Below are positions 21,980 to 32,930 of a DNA stretch of 64,000 nt, piece by piece. Source of the DNA: Begonia masoniana (Eukaryota; Streptophyta; Magnoliopsida; Cucurbitales; Begoniaceae). The stretch is taken from contig CM039508.1 in NCBI GenBank assembly GCA_022432975.1, positions 51,610,300 to 51,674,299 of the forward strand. Reading direction: 5' to 3'. Below the pieces are notes generated by a model. The model was not told where the DNA came from. It did not search any database and saw only the letters and a program-made list of their open reading frames with translations. Within the stretch, counting starts at the first letter, position 1. Every line of letters begins with the position of its first letter. Made by a program: the position numbers and the translations under genes.

Positions 21980-23829
21980 CCTTACGAGGAAAACACTGAC
22001 TAAAATAAAGCAAGCTCAGGCCGAAGGACGGCATTTCTTGCATGGTTGTTTTGCCCAAGATGATACTATTCTCGGCGTCTCTCTCAAAATGGCCTAACTT
22101 GGTTCCATTAATTTGTTAATCCAATTAGATGAAACAATGGCTTTCTCCTCATAGTGTAGTGAAAATACGTGTTTCTTATTTTGTAACATTCAAGTTTTAA
22201 AAAACTAATAAACAATCAATTTCTCCCTATACCGTTGAGCATATTCATAGGGTAAAACTGAATAAACATAATTCTACACTTGAAACTCTCCCTTTTCTCC
22301 TCTTTCTCAAAGTTTGATCTTTGTACCACATATTTACAAGCAAAAAAGGAACAACTTTTCGGGGTGATGCATGCTAGGTAAAGAAAAAAAAACCATTAAG
22401 AACAACTTGTTGCTTTCTGAAGAAAACTTCAGTTCTGTACCTTTCTTGTTTGTCCGATCTGGAGTGGGCCAAAACAACACTCCTGCCGAACAGACCAAGT
22501 CTTAAGACAACTCTATCGATCAGCTTAAAAGTTCAGTTTTGCAGTAGAAGACTTAATAAAATAAAACTATATGGGTAAACAGTCCACGTAATGATTACGA
22601 ATAAATGAGTAATGCAAAAAATAAGTCAAAAGAAATATTATGCGGAAAAAAATCGGAAAAGACGGATATCAGCAAATCCCCATCATGAAAAAAAATTAAG
22701 AATGTCCCTCAAAAAGAGAATGGAACCCAAAGAAGCTCTGACACTACTGTTAAGTTTGGTGTGACACAATTCTAGTTGGGCCGTATTCGAATTTTGTAGT
22801 TTTTTTTATATATTGATGATTGAGTCACAAAACTCAGTGGCACATTGTACCTTCATTTTCAATAGAGTGAATTTCTCCTTTACCTATGATTGTTTCCCCA
22901 AAGGTTTAATACGAAATTTTCGTGTTCTTATTTTCTGCGCTTTGGTTTTTTCTTTAGCATTCTATTTCAAACAACACCAATTAACTCTGTCACTTCACAT
23001 TATATGCAACAAGAGAGTCTGTGAGATCACGACTATTATATTGTGTCTTATATTTATCCAAATGCATGAGAAACAATTTTTATCATTTTATTTTAAAATG
23101 ACTGAGCTATAAAAAAATGTTGCATGGATTTCTATTAATCACAATCTTTTTTACCTATTTTTAAAATAAGCTCCACAGCCATCGCTGGTGTAAGTCTCGA
23201 AAACATTGTTCCTATATAATGTAGCGATATACGAATAATGCCTACACCATTTTTCATAGAAAACAACCCTAGTGAAAATAAAGTTACTCACAGACCTTTG
23301 CATATCGATTTCCCTCACGTGCAATACGAGAAGCAAAGCACGATATATTGTAAACCCCGAGAAAAGTTTAATAAGCTAGCATGATTAGTAAGGATTCTTA
23401 TTTTTAAAGTTTTGTTAATGTTTGTTGCTTAATGATATCGTGGAAAGAAATATTGTTGCATAAGGTTTTGTTGCTCGTTTTTTTTTGTTCTGTAGCTCAT
23501 TCTATAAGTGTGGTTTGTTAGGCAATGCCTCGCTGGTTCTAAATCGATGTGGGCTGATATTTCGCCAAGGGGGTAGATGGGTCAGGAAGTAATCAGGGAA
23601 AACTCGAAAAACTCGTTAATAAAGGCGCCACTTCCGCCGGAATGGTTTGGCGAACCGAGGTATCTTTTCCAATCGCACAAATACAGTATTGAAAGCTTTC
23701 AGTTCATCCTCGAATTGAGCAAAGATAGCTAGGTGGATGAATGAGTGGATATTAAAACGCTTGGAATTTCTAGAGCAACAAGATCGGCTTTGCGAAGCCC
23801 GACTTCGGCAGGCCCATAATTTTATGTTG
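21980..23829. other. Intergenic, no gene seen
   Basis: AT-rich DNA with scattered short ORFs and no recognisable protein or repeat pair. A less AT-rich patch (23520-23810, with AAAGGCGCCACTTCCGCCGG) is unexplained. Confidence 0.5.
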
Positions 23830-24036
23830 TTTGCAATTATTTTTATTTATTTTAATTCCGTTATTTATTAATTTTCTTAGACGATATATAATAGTTTCTT
23901 TTCTTTAGGGTTTGAGACAGTTTTGACTTGAATGAAAGTTGCCTCTTTTCCCGTTTCACTACTCTCTCTCGGGTTGAGATGATGCCTTAATCTGGTAATC
24001 GTGCGCGATGCAAACAGATTTTAGAAGACAACTGCT
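23830..24036 (+). repeat. Diverged gypsy LTR fragment related to 11887-12269
   Basis: The end of this segment (GATGCCTTAATCTGGTAATCGTGCGCGATGCAAACAGATTTTAGAAGACAACTGCT, read in pieces) aligns with the LTR stretch 12149-12206. Preceding CTCTCTCGGGTTGAGAT and TTTAGGGTTTGAGA parts also match. It is cut by the gap at 24037. Confidence 0.7.
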
Positions 24037-24136
24037 NNNNNNNNNNNNNNNNNNNNNNNNNNNNNNNNNNNNNNNNNNNNNNNNNNNNNNNNNNNNNNNN
24101 NNNNNNNNNNNNNNNNNNNNNNNNNNNNNNNNNNNN
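24037..24136. other. Scaffold gap of 100 N
   Basis: Exactly 100 N. A gypsy LTR fragment lies on the left and a truncated copia LTR on the right, so true distance and continuity across it are unknown. Confidence 1.
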
Positions 24137-24270
24137 ATCTACGTTGTGTTTCCCAGTGTACAGTTTACAATATACACAGACAGTAATAAATGAATGACAA
24201 GACCAATACTGTAATTGTAACTAAACTAAGCTAACTAGAAATGAATAGTAAAAGTACACATGTGCTAATA
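24137..24270 (-). repeat. 3' LTR of minus-strand copia, truncated by gap
   Basis: Matches the start of the LTR at 32563-32430. Preceded on the minus strand by the purine tract TCTTGAGGGGGGC. Confidence 0.92.
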
Positions 24271-24283
24271 GCCCCCCTCAAGA

Positions 24284-25203
24284 TCAATGTCGTAGACCGA
24301 AGATCTTGGACAAAAAAAGAGAGAATGTCGCCGGAGGAAGAGGTTTAGTGAGCGCATCAGCGATTTGGTTTGCTGACAGAGTGAATTTGACTACGAGCAT
24401 CTTCTGTAACATCTTCTCCCGTACAAAGTGAAAGTCAATCTCTACATGTTTGGACTCGGAGTGCGACACTAGATTAGAGGCAAGGTATGTTGCACTCAAG
24501 TTGTCACAGAGTATTAGAGGAACTGTAGGAGAGATGATACCTATTTCTTCCAAAAGAGACTGCAACCATAAGACTTCAGCTGCGCCGTTCGCAATGCTAC
24601 GATACTCAGATTCGGTGCTGGAGCGCGATACCACCTTCTGTTTGGTGGAGGACCAAGAGATAAGATTGGTACCAAGAAAAACACATAAACCACTTGTGCT
24701 CTTGTGATCGTCTAGACAGGAGGCCCTATCAGCATTAGTGTAGCATGTCAGACTAAGGGAGGTTGATGGAGTGAAGGAAATACCGAGAGTTTGAGTACCT
24801 TTAAGGTAGTGCAGAATGCGCTTGACTGCTTGACAGTGAGTCTCAGAGGGAGCATGCATGAATTGAGAGACCTTGTTGACGGAGAAGACGATATCGGTCT
24901 CGTAAGGCAGCAATATTGAAGGCCCCCAACTATGCTTCGGTAAAGAAAACCGTTAGGTAGGGGGTCCCAATTAATTAGAGCTGTGTATAATTTGGTATAC
25001 CAAGCTCGTGGGGAGTGTTTGAGGCCATAAAGAGCTTTATGTAGGAAGCATACAGCTGACGGAGATGCGGAGTCAATGAAACCGGGAGGTTGTTGCATGT
25101 AAACCTGCTCTCTTAGGTCTCCGTGTAGGAAAGCATTACTGATATCGAGCTGTCTGTTAATCCAGCGAAAAGAAACAGCTAGGGAAAGCAAAGTGAAAGT
25201 CAA
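24284..25203 (-). pseudogene. Copia RT/RNase H, second (chimeric) copy
   Basis: An RT block ([37 protein letters not shown]) is joined after LINW directly to [18 protein letters not shown]. This skips the YVDD catalytic block that the first copy retains. Then follows a nearly complete RNase H ([74 protein letters not shown]) with a normal stop. Without YVDD it cannot act as a polymerase. Confidence 0.9.
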
Positions 25204-25773
25204 TCTCTACATGTTTGGACTTGGAGTGCGACACTAGATTAGAGGCAAGGTATGTTGCACTCAAGTTGTCACAGAGTATTAGAGGAACTGTAGGAGAGAT
25301 GATACCAAGAGTTTGAGTACCTTTAAGGTAGCGCGAAATGCGCTTGACTGCTTGCCAGTGAGTCTCAGAGGGAGCATGCATGAATTGAGAAGAGCGACGA
25401 TATCGGTCTCGTAAGGCAGCAATATTGAAGGCCCCCAACTATGCTTCGGTAAAGAAAACCGTTAGGTAGGGGGTCCCAAAGTGAAGGGATAGGACAGACC
25501 CAGCAACCATAGGGGTCGGAACCGGCTTGCAAAATTCCATATTGGCCCTGTGCAGTAACTCAGATATATATCGCGACTGAGAAAGAGTCATACCAATGAG
25601 TGTCTGAGTGACTGAAATACCAAGGAAATATGACAGTGGTCTAAGATCACGAACTTTAAACTGAGAATGTAGATATTTCAGTAGCTGATCTATGAGAATA
25701 ACAGAATCACCAGTCAAAATAATGTCGTCCACGTACACCAGCATAATAATAATGTGAGAGGAGTGACGGTAGA

Positions 25774-27236
25774 TGTTAGTGTTTTTACACACTTACACGC
25801 AAGTGCACGTGTCGCTAACAAAGTAATAGAGTATCGATCCCACGAGGATAACGTTAGCTATATTTAAATTGCTATAAAAATATGATAAAAATACTAAATT
25901 GCTGGATAAAAATTAGAAATAAAATATGAATAATGATGCAATAAAATAAAGCAAGTTGAACGAGGTAAAATCAATGAATAAAGGCCTTGGCTAGGATCGA
26001 TTTCTTCGTTACGATGATTCTGCTACTAATGCTCTAGTAATGCTCTGCAGCATTATCTAAAAAACAGCAAGAATAAAATTGATTTCTAGGATTCTTTCGA
26101 ATTGCCTAGGTAAATTCAAATTAGAATTTCTTTCTACCTTGAAAGAATGTGACTAAAATTGAATTTCCGTTATGTGCTATTCTTATCGCCAATCAAATTA
26201 ATGTTAACCACGTTGTAACAAAGTAATTCAATTAATTATTCATGCATCTAAAATTTATATCTATCTATCGATACAATATAAATATGAATAGTCAACCTAT
26301 CTATCGATATGATCTGACTTAAGCAAGAAACATCACAAATAATTGTTCAATAGATAATCGCAGAAACAAAACCAAGATCGTAGCAAAATATCGCAACAAA
26401 TACTATCGTCCTAACAAAGATTAAAGGGTTTAGCTACTAGACATAATTAAAATACAACTAAAAACAATTGTGTTCATAAAAATATGCAAGAAAAATAATA
26501 AAAGAAGGAGAATTCTCAAAGCTTGGCGTCCGTGGTCTCCAGATCCAGATCTCCCTGTTTTTCCCCTCTGCCAAGCAAGTTGTTCCACCAGAATACCCTT
26601 CCCTCTTTTTATGGAATTTTCGAATAATCCGTTCCAAAAAGATATGCAATCTGCTTCTTTTCTCTCTTTTCTTTATATTCCATCTTCTCTCTCCTATGTG
26701 GGTCCCCCTTTATTTTCTATTCCAGATTAGCTTTCTTTCTCCCAATTAGTTGATCCACGTGTTTTCATCCTTCCAAATCTTCTTCTTCCAATTTGCTTTT
26801 CCCTCCTTTTTTGTCTTTTTCTACAAGCCATGTGTCATCTCCTCTTTTCCATAAAATCTTCTTTCTATTGGATTTTCCTTGATCGTAGTGATTTCTTCTC
26901 TATCTTCTTGTATTCTGCATCAATTTATAATCTAAATAAATCCTGAAATTTTGGCAATAATAATTTTCATTTAACAAATCCAAATTTTAAACTTGATTTT
27001 TCCCGCTATAATCCTTGCATTCAAATATGAAAATATAAAATTCAAATTAAAGAGAAAAATCATGCTTTTCATAGAAAATTAGCATTAAATATATTAAATT
27101 AAATCAACACCCTAATGCTGCAGCAATTCATAGCATTTATAGTAAATCCTTATCAATTTGTTATTGCAATCACTCAATTTGTATAAATTTTCTTATATAA
27201 AATTAGTATAAAATGACTCTAAAATAAGAGTCATCA
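25774..27236 (-). mobile_element. Solo LTR A (1.46 kb), minus orientation
   Basis: On the minus strand it begins TGATGACTCTTATTTTAGAG and ends CACTAACA. The target duplication GTAGA is at 25769-25773 and 27237-27241. It has no internal domain. Near its 3' end is the block CGTGGGATCGATACTCTATT, with GACACGTGCACTTGCGTGTA after it; similar blocks occur in large gypsy LTRs of the Athila/Tat type, so that is the tentative family. Confidence 0.88.
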
Positions 27237-27563
27237 GTAGACAAAAAAGGACGTGTCAAATTTTGATGCTGCCAATTAATTAGAGCTGTGTATAATTTGG
27301 TATACCAAGCTCGTGGGGAGTGTTTGAGGCCATAAAGAGCTTTATGTAGGAAGCATACAGCTGACGGAGATGCGGAGTCAATGAAACCGGGAGGTTGTTG
27401 CATGTAAACCTGCTCTCTTAGGTCTCTGTGTAGGAAAGCATTACTGATATCGAGCTGTCTGTTAATCCAGCGAAAAGAAACAGCTAAGGAAAACATTGAG
27501 CGAACAGAAGTCAGTTTGACTACCGGGCTGAAGGTTTCATCGTAATCTATTCCTTCTGTCTGG

Positions 27564-29294
27564 TGATAACTCTTAAATTAGAGTTATTTTATATGGTATT
27601 TAATTGATAAAACTTGTATGAATTGAGTGAATGCAAGAATAAATTAGTAGGAATTTAATACAATTGCTATATAATGCTGCAACATTAGTGTTTTGATTCA
27701 ATTTAATATATTTATGTAGGTTTTCCATTGAAAGCAGATTTTTCTCTTTAAATTGAATTTTATATTTTTGTATTTAAATGTAATTTTATTAGAGGGAAAA
27801 TCAAATTCAAAAGCCGAATATTATGGAGGAAGATGAAGCAAATCACGTAAATTGAGAAAATTCGTTGTCGATTATGGAGAGAGAAAATGCTAGAATCATG
27901 GAAGAAATGGATTTGGAATTAACAGCGGAAGATGTGACAAAAAGGGCAGCAGTAAACGAAAGCAATCGGTAGATGCAAGAAAAGCTGGGCAGTGGAATAA
28001 GTTATTCTGGGCAGCGGATGATGTGAAGGAAATAAGAAAAGCTGGGCAGTACTAGATGACAAAACCATCGGTAGATGTGACAAAAAGGGCAGCAGTAAAC
28101 GAAAGCAATCGGTAGATGCAGTAAAGAAAAGCTGGGCAGTGGAATAAGTTATTCTGGGCAGCGGATGATGTGAAGGAAATAAGAAAAGCTGGGCAGCACT
28201 AGATGACAAAACCATCGGAAGATCCTGAAAGAAGGAAATAAAATAAAGAAAATTGGGGCAGCAGAAGAAGTAATATGGGGCAGCACTAAAAGACGAAACA
28301 ACAAGGAAAGAGAGAAAACCATTCTCGAAGAAAGTTATAAAAAAGGAGAACAATTAAATACTATTTAATTTGGAGAGAAAAGACACATGGATGGAGAACA
28401 AAAATGGATTCTGATGAAGAAAAAAAGATATATTTGAGAGGGTGACTTCTTGCTGTAAAAAGAGCTCCAACAGAGGAGTATTGTGACAAGCTGGAGAAGT
28501 AGCTCTGGATCTGAAGAAGACCACCGACGCCATTGCTGGATTTTCCTCTCCTTCTTTTTCTTTCTTATTATTTTCTTTATGTTATTAAAAGCTTTAATTT
28601 TATTTAGTATTGCTATCATGATTTTAGGTTAAATTTTATTATCTTGGTTAGGACGATAGTACTCGTTACGGTTTTTGCTACGATCTTGGTTTTGTTATGC
28701 AATTGTCTATTGAACAATTATTTGTGATATTTCTTGCTAAGTCAGATCATATCGATAGATAGGTTGACGATTCATGTTTATATTGTATCGATAGATAGAT
28801 ATAAATTCTTAGATGCTTAAATAATTAATTGGATTAAATTGTTACAACGTGGTTAACATTAATTCAATTGGCAATAAGAATGAGACAAATCTGAAATTCA
28901 ATATTAGTTACATTCATTCTAGGTCGAAGGAAATTCTAATTTGAATTTATCTAGGCAATTCGAAAGAATCCTAGAATTATTTAATTTTTGCTGTTCATAG
29001 ACAATGCTGCAGAGCATTACCAGAATATCAGTAGTGAAATTATCGTAATGAAGAAATCGATCCTAGCCAAGGCCTTCTTTTATCGTTTTTACCTCGTTTA
29101 CTCTGCTTTACTTTGTTTCATCGTCATTCTAATTTTATTTCTATTTATTTTCATTTATCATCAAAATATTTTTATAAGATTTTTATAGCAATTTACATAC
29201 AATTAAAAATATCCTCGTGGGATCGATACTTTACTTACTTATTACTTCGTTAACGACACGTGCACTTGCGTGTAAGTGTGTAATACCACTAACA
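27564..29294 (+). mobile_element. Solo LTR B (1.73 kb), plus orientation
   Basis: Same family as solo LTR A but in opposite orientation. It begins TGATAACTCTTAAATTAGAG and ends ACCACTAACA, with target duplication TCTGG at 27559-27563 and 29295-29299. Both ends show a short palindrome right after TGAT. It is longer than A partly because of a 143-bp tandem duplication at 27931-28220. Confidence 0.88.
27931..28220. repeat. 143-bp tandem duplication inside solo LTR B
   Basis: GATGTGACAAAAAGGGCAGC starts at 27931 and again at 28074. The following sequence (repeated GCTGGGCAG and TTATTCTGGGCAGCGG) is nearly identical in both copies. It creates a spurious antisense ORF. Confidence 0.93.
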
Positions 29295-29469
29295 TCTGGT
29301 CATAACTTTTAGCCACTAGATGAGCCTTATACCGAAAACTATCCCATCAGAGTTCAATTTAGTCTTGAAGGCCCATTTGTAGCCTATTATTTTTGCACCT
29401 CTTGGAAGTGAGACTAATGACCAAGTGTGGGTATCTTGAAGCGCAGATATTTCTTCTTTCATGGCATTA

Positions 29470-31230
29470 AGCTAGTGAGGGCATTTGGCAGCTTGGTTAA
29501 ATGTTTTGGGTTCAAGAGGAGGCTCAAGGAGAAAAGTTTTTGGTTTGAAGACACCTGCTTTAGCCCAGGTCGTCATAGGGTGAGTGTTGTGAACAGTTTG
29601 GATGGGTATGGGAGTGGATATGGATTCATGAGGTGACGAAGGGAGCAAGGTATGGTGTTGGGAAGAAGATGAGGGGAAGTCTTGAAAAGGATTATCGGAC
29701 AGAGGGAGAGAAAGTATTGGAATTATGGGAAGTGGTGAAACATGAGGGTTGGTAGTAGAGGAGGTAAAAGGTAAGGAGGGAATGTGTAGAGTAAAGGGAG
29801 GTGTGGAAGAGGCAAATTTTTTGGGTGTAGTAAACGGAAATTGAGACTCCACGAATTTTACATGACGAGAAATATAGAGTTTGTTGGACTGTGGATCGAG
29901 ACATAGGTATCATTTGTGATGGAGACTTGGACCTAAGAAAACATAGGGGAGAGATCGAGGCTGGAGTTTATGTTGATTGAATGGTCGAAGATAAAGGAAA
30001 CAGAGACAACCAAAAACACGAAGGGAAGAGGAATCGGGAAGAGTTTTGAACAAGCATTCAAAAGGGGACTTGTGACGGAGGACGGGGGTGGGAAGAAAAT
30101 TAATCAAGATAGTGGCTGTGGTAAAAACATAAATCCAAAAGTGATGAGGAACGGAGGAATGAAAAAGTAGAGTGAGACCAGTTTCAACAACATGTCGATT
30201 TTTGCGTTCGACTCTACCATTTTGGTTTGGAGTATAGGGACAAGAAATGCGGTGCTGAATGCCGAGAGATTTAAACGGGTTGGTGAGGGATTGAAATTCA
30301 CCACCCCAGTCGGATTGGACAGCTTTGATTTTAGTATCGAACTGTGTATGAACAAATTGATAAAAAGTCACAAATGTATTGTAGACGTCACTTTTTAATT
30401 TAAGAGGGAAAAGCCAAGTGAAATGGGTGTAATCATCCACAAATAAAATGAAATATCGGGCACCGGCGATGGATTTAATGGGAGATGGATCCCAAACGTC
30501 AGTATGAACAAGATCAAAAGGAAATTAAGCATGAGACTGAGAATTTTGAAATGGCAATTTATGACTTTTTCTCATTTGACAAGAGGTACAAAATTTGTGT
30601 TCAACATTAGATAAATTGAAATTACATGATCTGAGCACTTGCTGCATTACAGAAAAAGACGTGTGACCCAAACGTAAATGCTATAGATCATCCAAAATGG
30701 TGGGAGAAGGGCCACTGTGATGGGCAGTGAGCAACAAAGCAGATTCTGGTGACAAAACAGGGCTGGCAAGGGTACTGGAGGAGACCGAGCCAAAGGTGAC
30801 AAAAAAGGACCAGATGAGGGTGTGTGATAGAGTTCGTCATGGAGAGAACCACGAAGCAGAACTCTGTGGGAAAGCCGATCCTTAACAAAGAAACACGTTG
30901 GGTGAAATTCAACATAAACGAAATTTTGCTGACATAATTTGGATACGCTTAACAAATTGTGAGATAGATGTGAAGTGTGATATACTTGAGGTAAGTGGAG
31001 TGACTGGTTAATTGCCGGAATAAGAGCAGAACCAGAATGAGAAAGAGGGACGACGTTACCTTCGGCCGTGGCAACTTGGGAGGGAGCAGAGAGAGGTTGA
31101 AGCTGACTAAGAAGCTCGGGATGCGGTGTGAAATGATCGGTGGCGCCAGAATCCAGGATCCACGGCGTGGTCTGCGAAGGAGAAGGAGAAGGAAGGAGGC
31201 CGGTGAAGTTCGATATAGGGGACAGTCGGG
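29470..31230 (-). pseudogene. Copia protease and integrase region
   Basis: Minus-strand frames carry the segment after the protease (LLSVSKLCQQNFVYVEFHPT). The integrase core follows (MDDYTHFTWLFPLK at 30440; SDWGGEF; CPYTPNQNGRVERKNRHVVE; SPFECLF; LRVFGCLCF), and then a Ser/Pro-rich linker to 29472. The integrase DDE-type pattern is visible as D..D(WGGEF)..E(RKNR). Frameshifts and stops separate the segments, for example between 30440 and 30650. Confidence 0.88.
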
Positions 31231-31300
31231 TTTGGGGAAAGGGAATCTGATGAGAGGTTAAGGGAATGGGCGGGTCAGAGTGGGTAAAGTCGGGTTGGGC

Positions 31301-32323
31301 CTAGATTGATGGGTAGAAGTATTGGGTTTGGGTCGGTTCAGGGGTTAAACTGGTTAGGTTGGCATGGGCTTGGGTTGTAAACTGGGCTCGCTGGGTTGCA
31401 GAGGGGAGTTGAAAACATTTGAGCGCTGAGTAGCCCAGTTTGCCACAAATTTGGCAACGAGGCTGGGAATGTGAGTTGGGCCGGGGACACCATGAGCCAG
31501 GCAGGGTGAAGTGGTGAGATGAACCGAGTTGGCTTGGAGGGGAACTGGTCATCAGGTTACGTCGAAGAGTGGCTACAGAGCGAGGGCTCCAGGGTGGGCG
31601 AAACGATCATTGAAAAACGACGTTCGTGTGCATTTGCGCCGGCGTCGGAAGCAGAACAGTCAGATTTTGTTTCTCCAGGCAAAAATCGTAGCTTTGGAGC
31701 ATGCTTTGGGCTTCTTCCAGAGACGGATATTCGGACCGGTGGTGATTGCGGTGACGAAATGATTATACTCCGAACCGAGGCCTCCGAGAAAAAACAGCAT
31801 TTTGTCTTTGGGAGAAACCGATTCGCCGATGGCAGCGAGATTGTTGCAAATATTGGTGAGTTTCTGAATGTACGCAGCTGCTGAAAGGCCATCTTTGGTG
31901 AGAGATTGGAGCTGCGAGCGGAGTTCGCTGATACGCACCAGAGAAGACGAGACAAAAATATTTGCTAGGGCAGTCCAGATTTCACTTGCAGCGGTGAGGG
32001 CAATAATTTGAGGGAGAAATTCTTTGGACAGAGAGGAGAATAGCCAGCTGATGATAAGGCTATTGTACGGTTCTATAGGATGAAATCGGGGTTGAGTTGT
32101 TCGAAGTGGAATCCAGAAATTCAGGAGGTTGGGGAGAGGAGCCGTCCAGGATGTGACGAATTCCATTGGCAGTAACAATGTGGAGGATTTGAGCTTTTCA
32201 TATTAAATAGTTACGATTGTCTAGCTTCACAGAGAGGGTTTGGTTCATGGACGGAAATGGGGGTAAGGAAAGAGCTGGAGTAGGGGAGGGAGAGGACAGA
32301 GCTGTTGAGTTTAAAGATGCCAT
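31301..32323 (-). pseudogene. Copia gag
   Basis: Starts ATG at 32323 (MASLNSTALSSP), 10 bp after the primer site region. The UBN2-like part (LTAASEIWTALANIFVSSSL; ISELRSQLQSLTKDGLS; AYIQKLTNICNNLAAIG; LGGLGSEYNHFVTAI) lies in a shifted frame at 32178-31660. The zinc knuckle CQICGKLGYSALKCFQL (about 31460-31410) is in yet another frame, with Tyr where His is normal. Several frameshifts. Confidence 0.88.
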
Positions 32324-32332
32324 CCAACCTTA

Positions 32333-32344
32333 GCTCTGATACCA
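32333..32344 (-). other. Primer binding site (tRNA-iMet)
   Basis: The minus strand reads TGGTATCAGAGC directly after the LTR end. Confidence 0.93.
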
Positions 32345-32345
32345 C

Positions 32346-32563
32346 GTTAAGATTACAACCGTGAAGCTCGCCGGAGGTGAAGAACAGAGAGAAGAGGACG
32401 AAGAGAAGTGACTGCATAAAATGATGATCATACGTTGTGTTTTCCCAAGTGTACATTTTACAATATACACAGACAACAATAAATGAATGACAAGACAAAT
32501 ACTGTAATTGTAACTAAACTAAGCTAACTAGAAGTGAATAGTAAAAGTACACATGTGCTAATA
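32346..32563 (-). repeat. 5' LTR of minus-strand copia (about 218 bp)
   Basis: From TATTAGCACATG at 32563 to about ATCTTAACG before the primer site. The start matches the gap-truncated copy at 24270. Both copies have TA where TG is canonical. Confidence 0.85.
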
Positions 32564-32907
32564 GGTTTGAGCCATTATTTCTCTTACTTCTTGGCCGTTA
32601 TAATTTTACGACAGTGGGAAAATATTCTTGGTATTTTTCGGATCGCATCTGCTATCATTTTTTGTATCACTTGGTTAATGGTGTAATTGTACTGTGTAAG
32701 TAAGTTTTGTCTAGAAGACTGGAATTTAAGTGGACCGTTTGTGACTTTCCAGCCTTTCCTAGGAACTTACTTGGAAAGGTAATTTTGTCTAAGGAGATTG
32801 CCAAGAACATTCTTTCCTGAAAATTATCCTAATCAGTACTTTCCACATTTTTCAGCGGTATTATTATTATCTTTGTTCCCGCTAAATTTCGTTTGTTTTT
32901 CCCAACA
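32564..32907 (+). repeat. 5' LTR remnant of deleted copia
   Basis: Aligns with 34765-35109 (ATTATTTCTCTTACTTCTT and onward) with many substitutions. This is clearly an older element than the copia at 3403. Confidence 0.9.
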
Positions 32908-32930
32908 AGTGGTATCAGAGCAAGGTTGCT

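Larger units (their letters stand above)
25205..29460 (-). pseudogene. Copia RT/RNase H, first copy, split by two solo LTRs
   Basis: The RT start (AMKEEISALQDTHTWSLVSL, about 29460-29300) is broken by a solo LTR at 27564-29294. It resumes at 27558 with the FAFLH-type block through LINW and is broken again by a solo LTR at 25774-27236. It then continues with MLVYVDDIILTGDS and SYFLGISV to RNase H. The RNase H is shortened: KGTQTLG jumps to IISPTVPLILCDN, and the frame leaves the family at about 25205. Sequence identity with the second copy is very high where they overlap. Confidence 0.88.
24137..32563 (-). mobile_element. Ty1/copia element, minus strand, rearranged and invaded
   Basis: Read on the minus strand: 5' LTR (32563 to about 32346), initiator-Met primer site, gag, protease, integrase, reverse transcriptase and RNase H, a GAGGGGGG purine tract, and a 3' LTR starting at 24270 that runs into the gap. 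The LTR copies share CATGTGTACTTTTACTATTC and the following 100 bp with few differences. Both start TATTAG rather than TGTTAG. The RT/RNase H part is present twice as overlapping, deleted copies, and two solo LTRs of another family have inserted in the RT. It lies inside the 5' LTR of the element ending at 35109. Confidence 0.92.

Noticed and set aside
27919..28353. 144-codon minus-strand ORF rich in Phe/Leu/Ser
   Set aside because: Created by the 143-bp tandem duplication inside a solo LTR; no family features.
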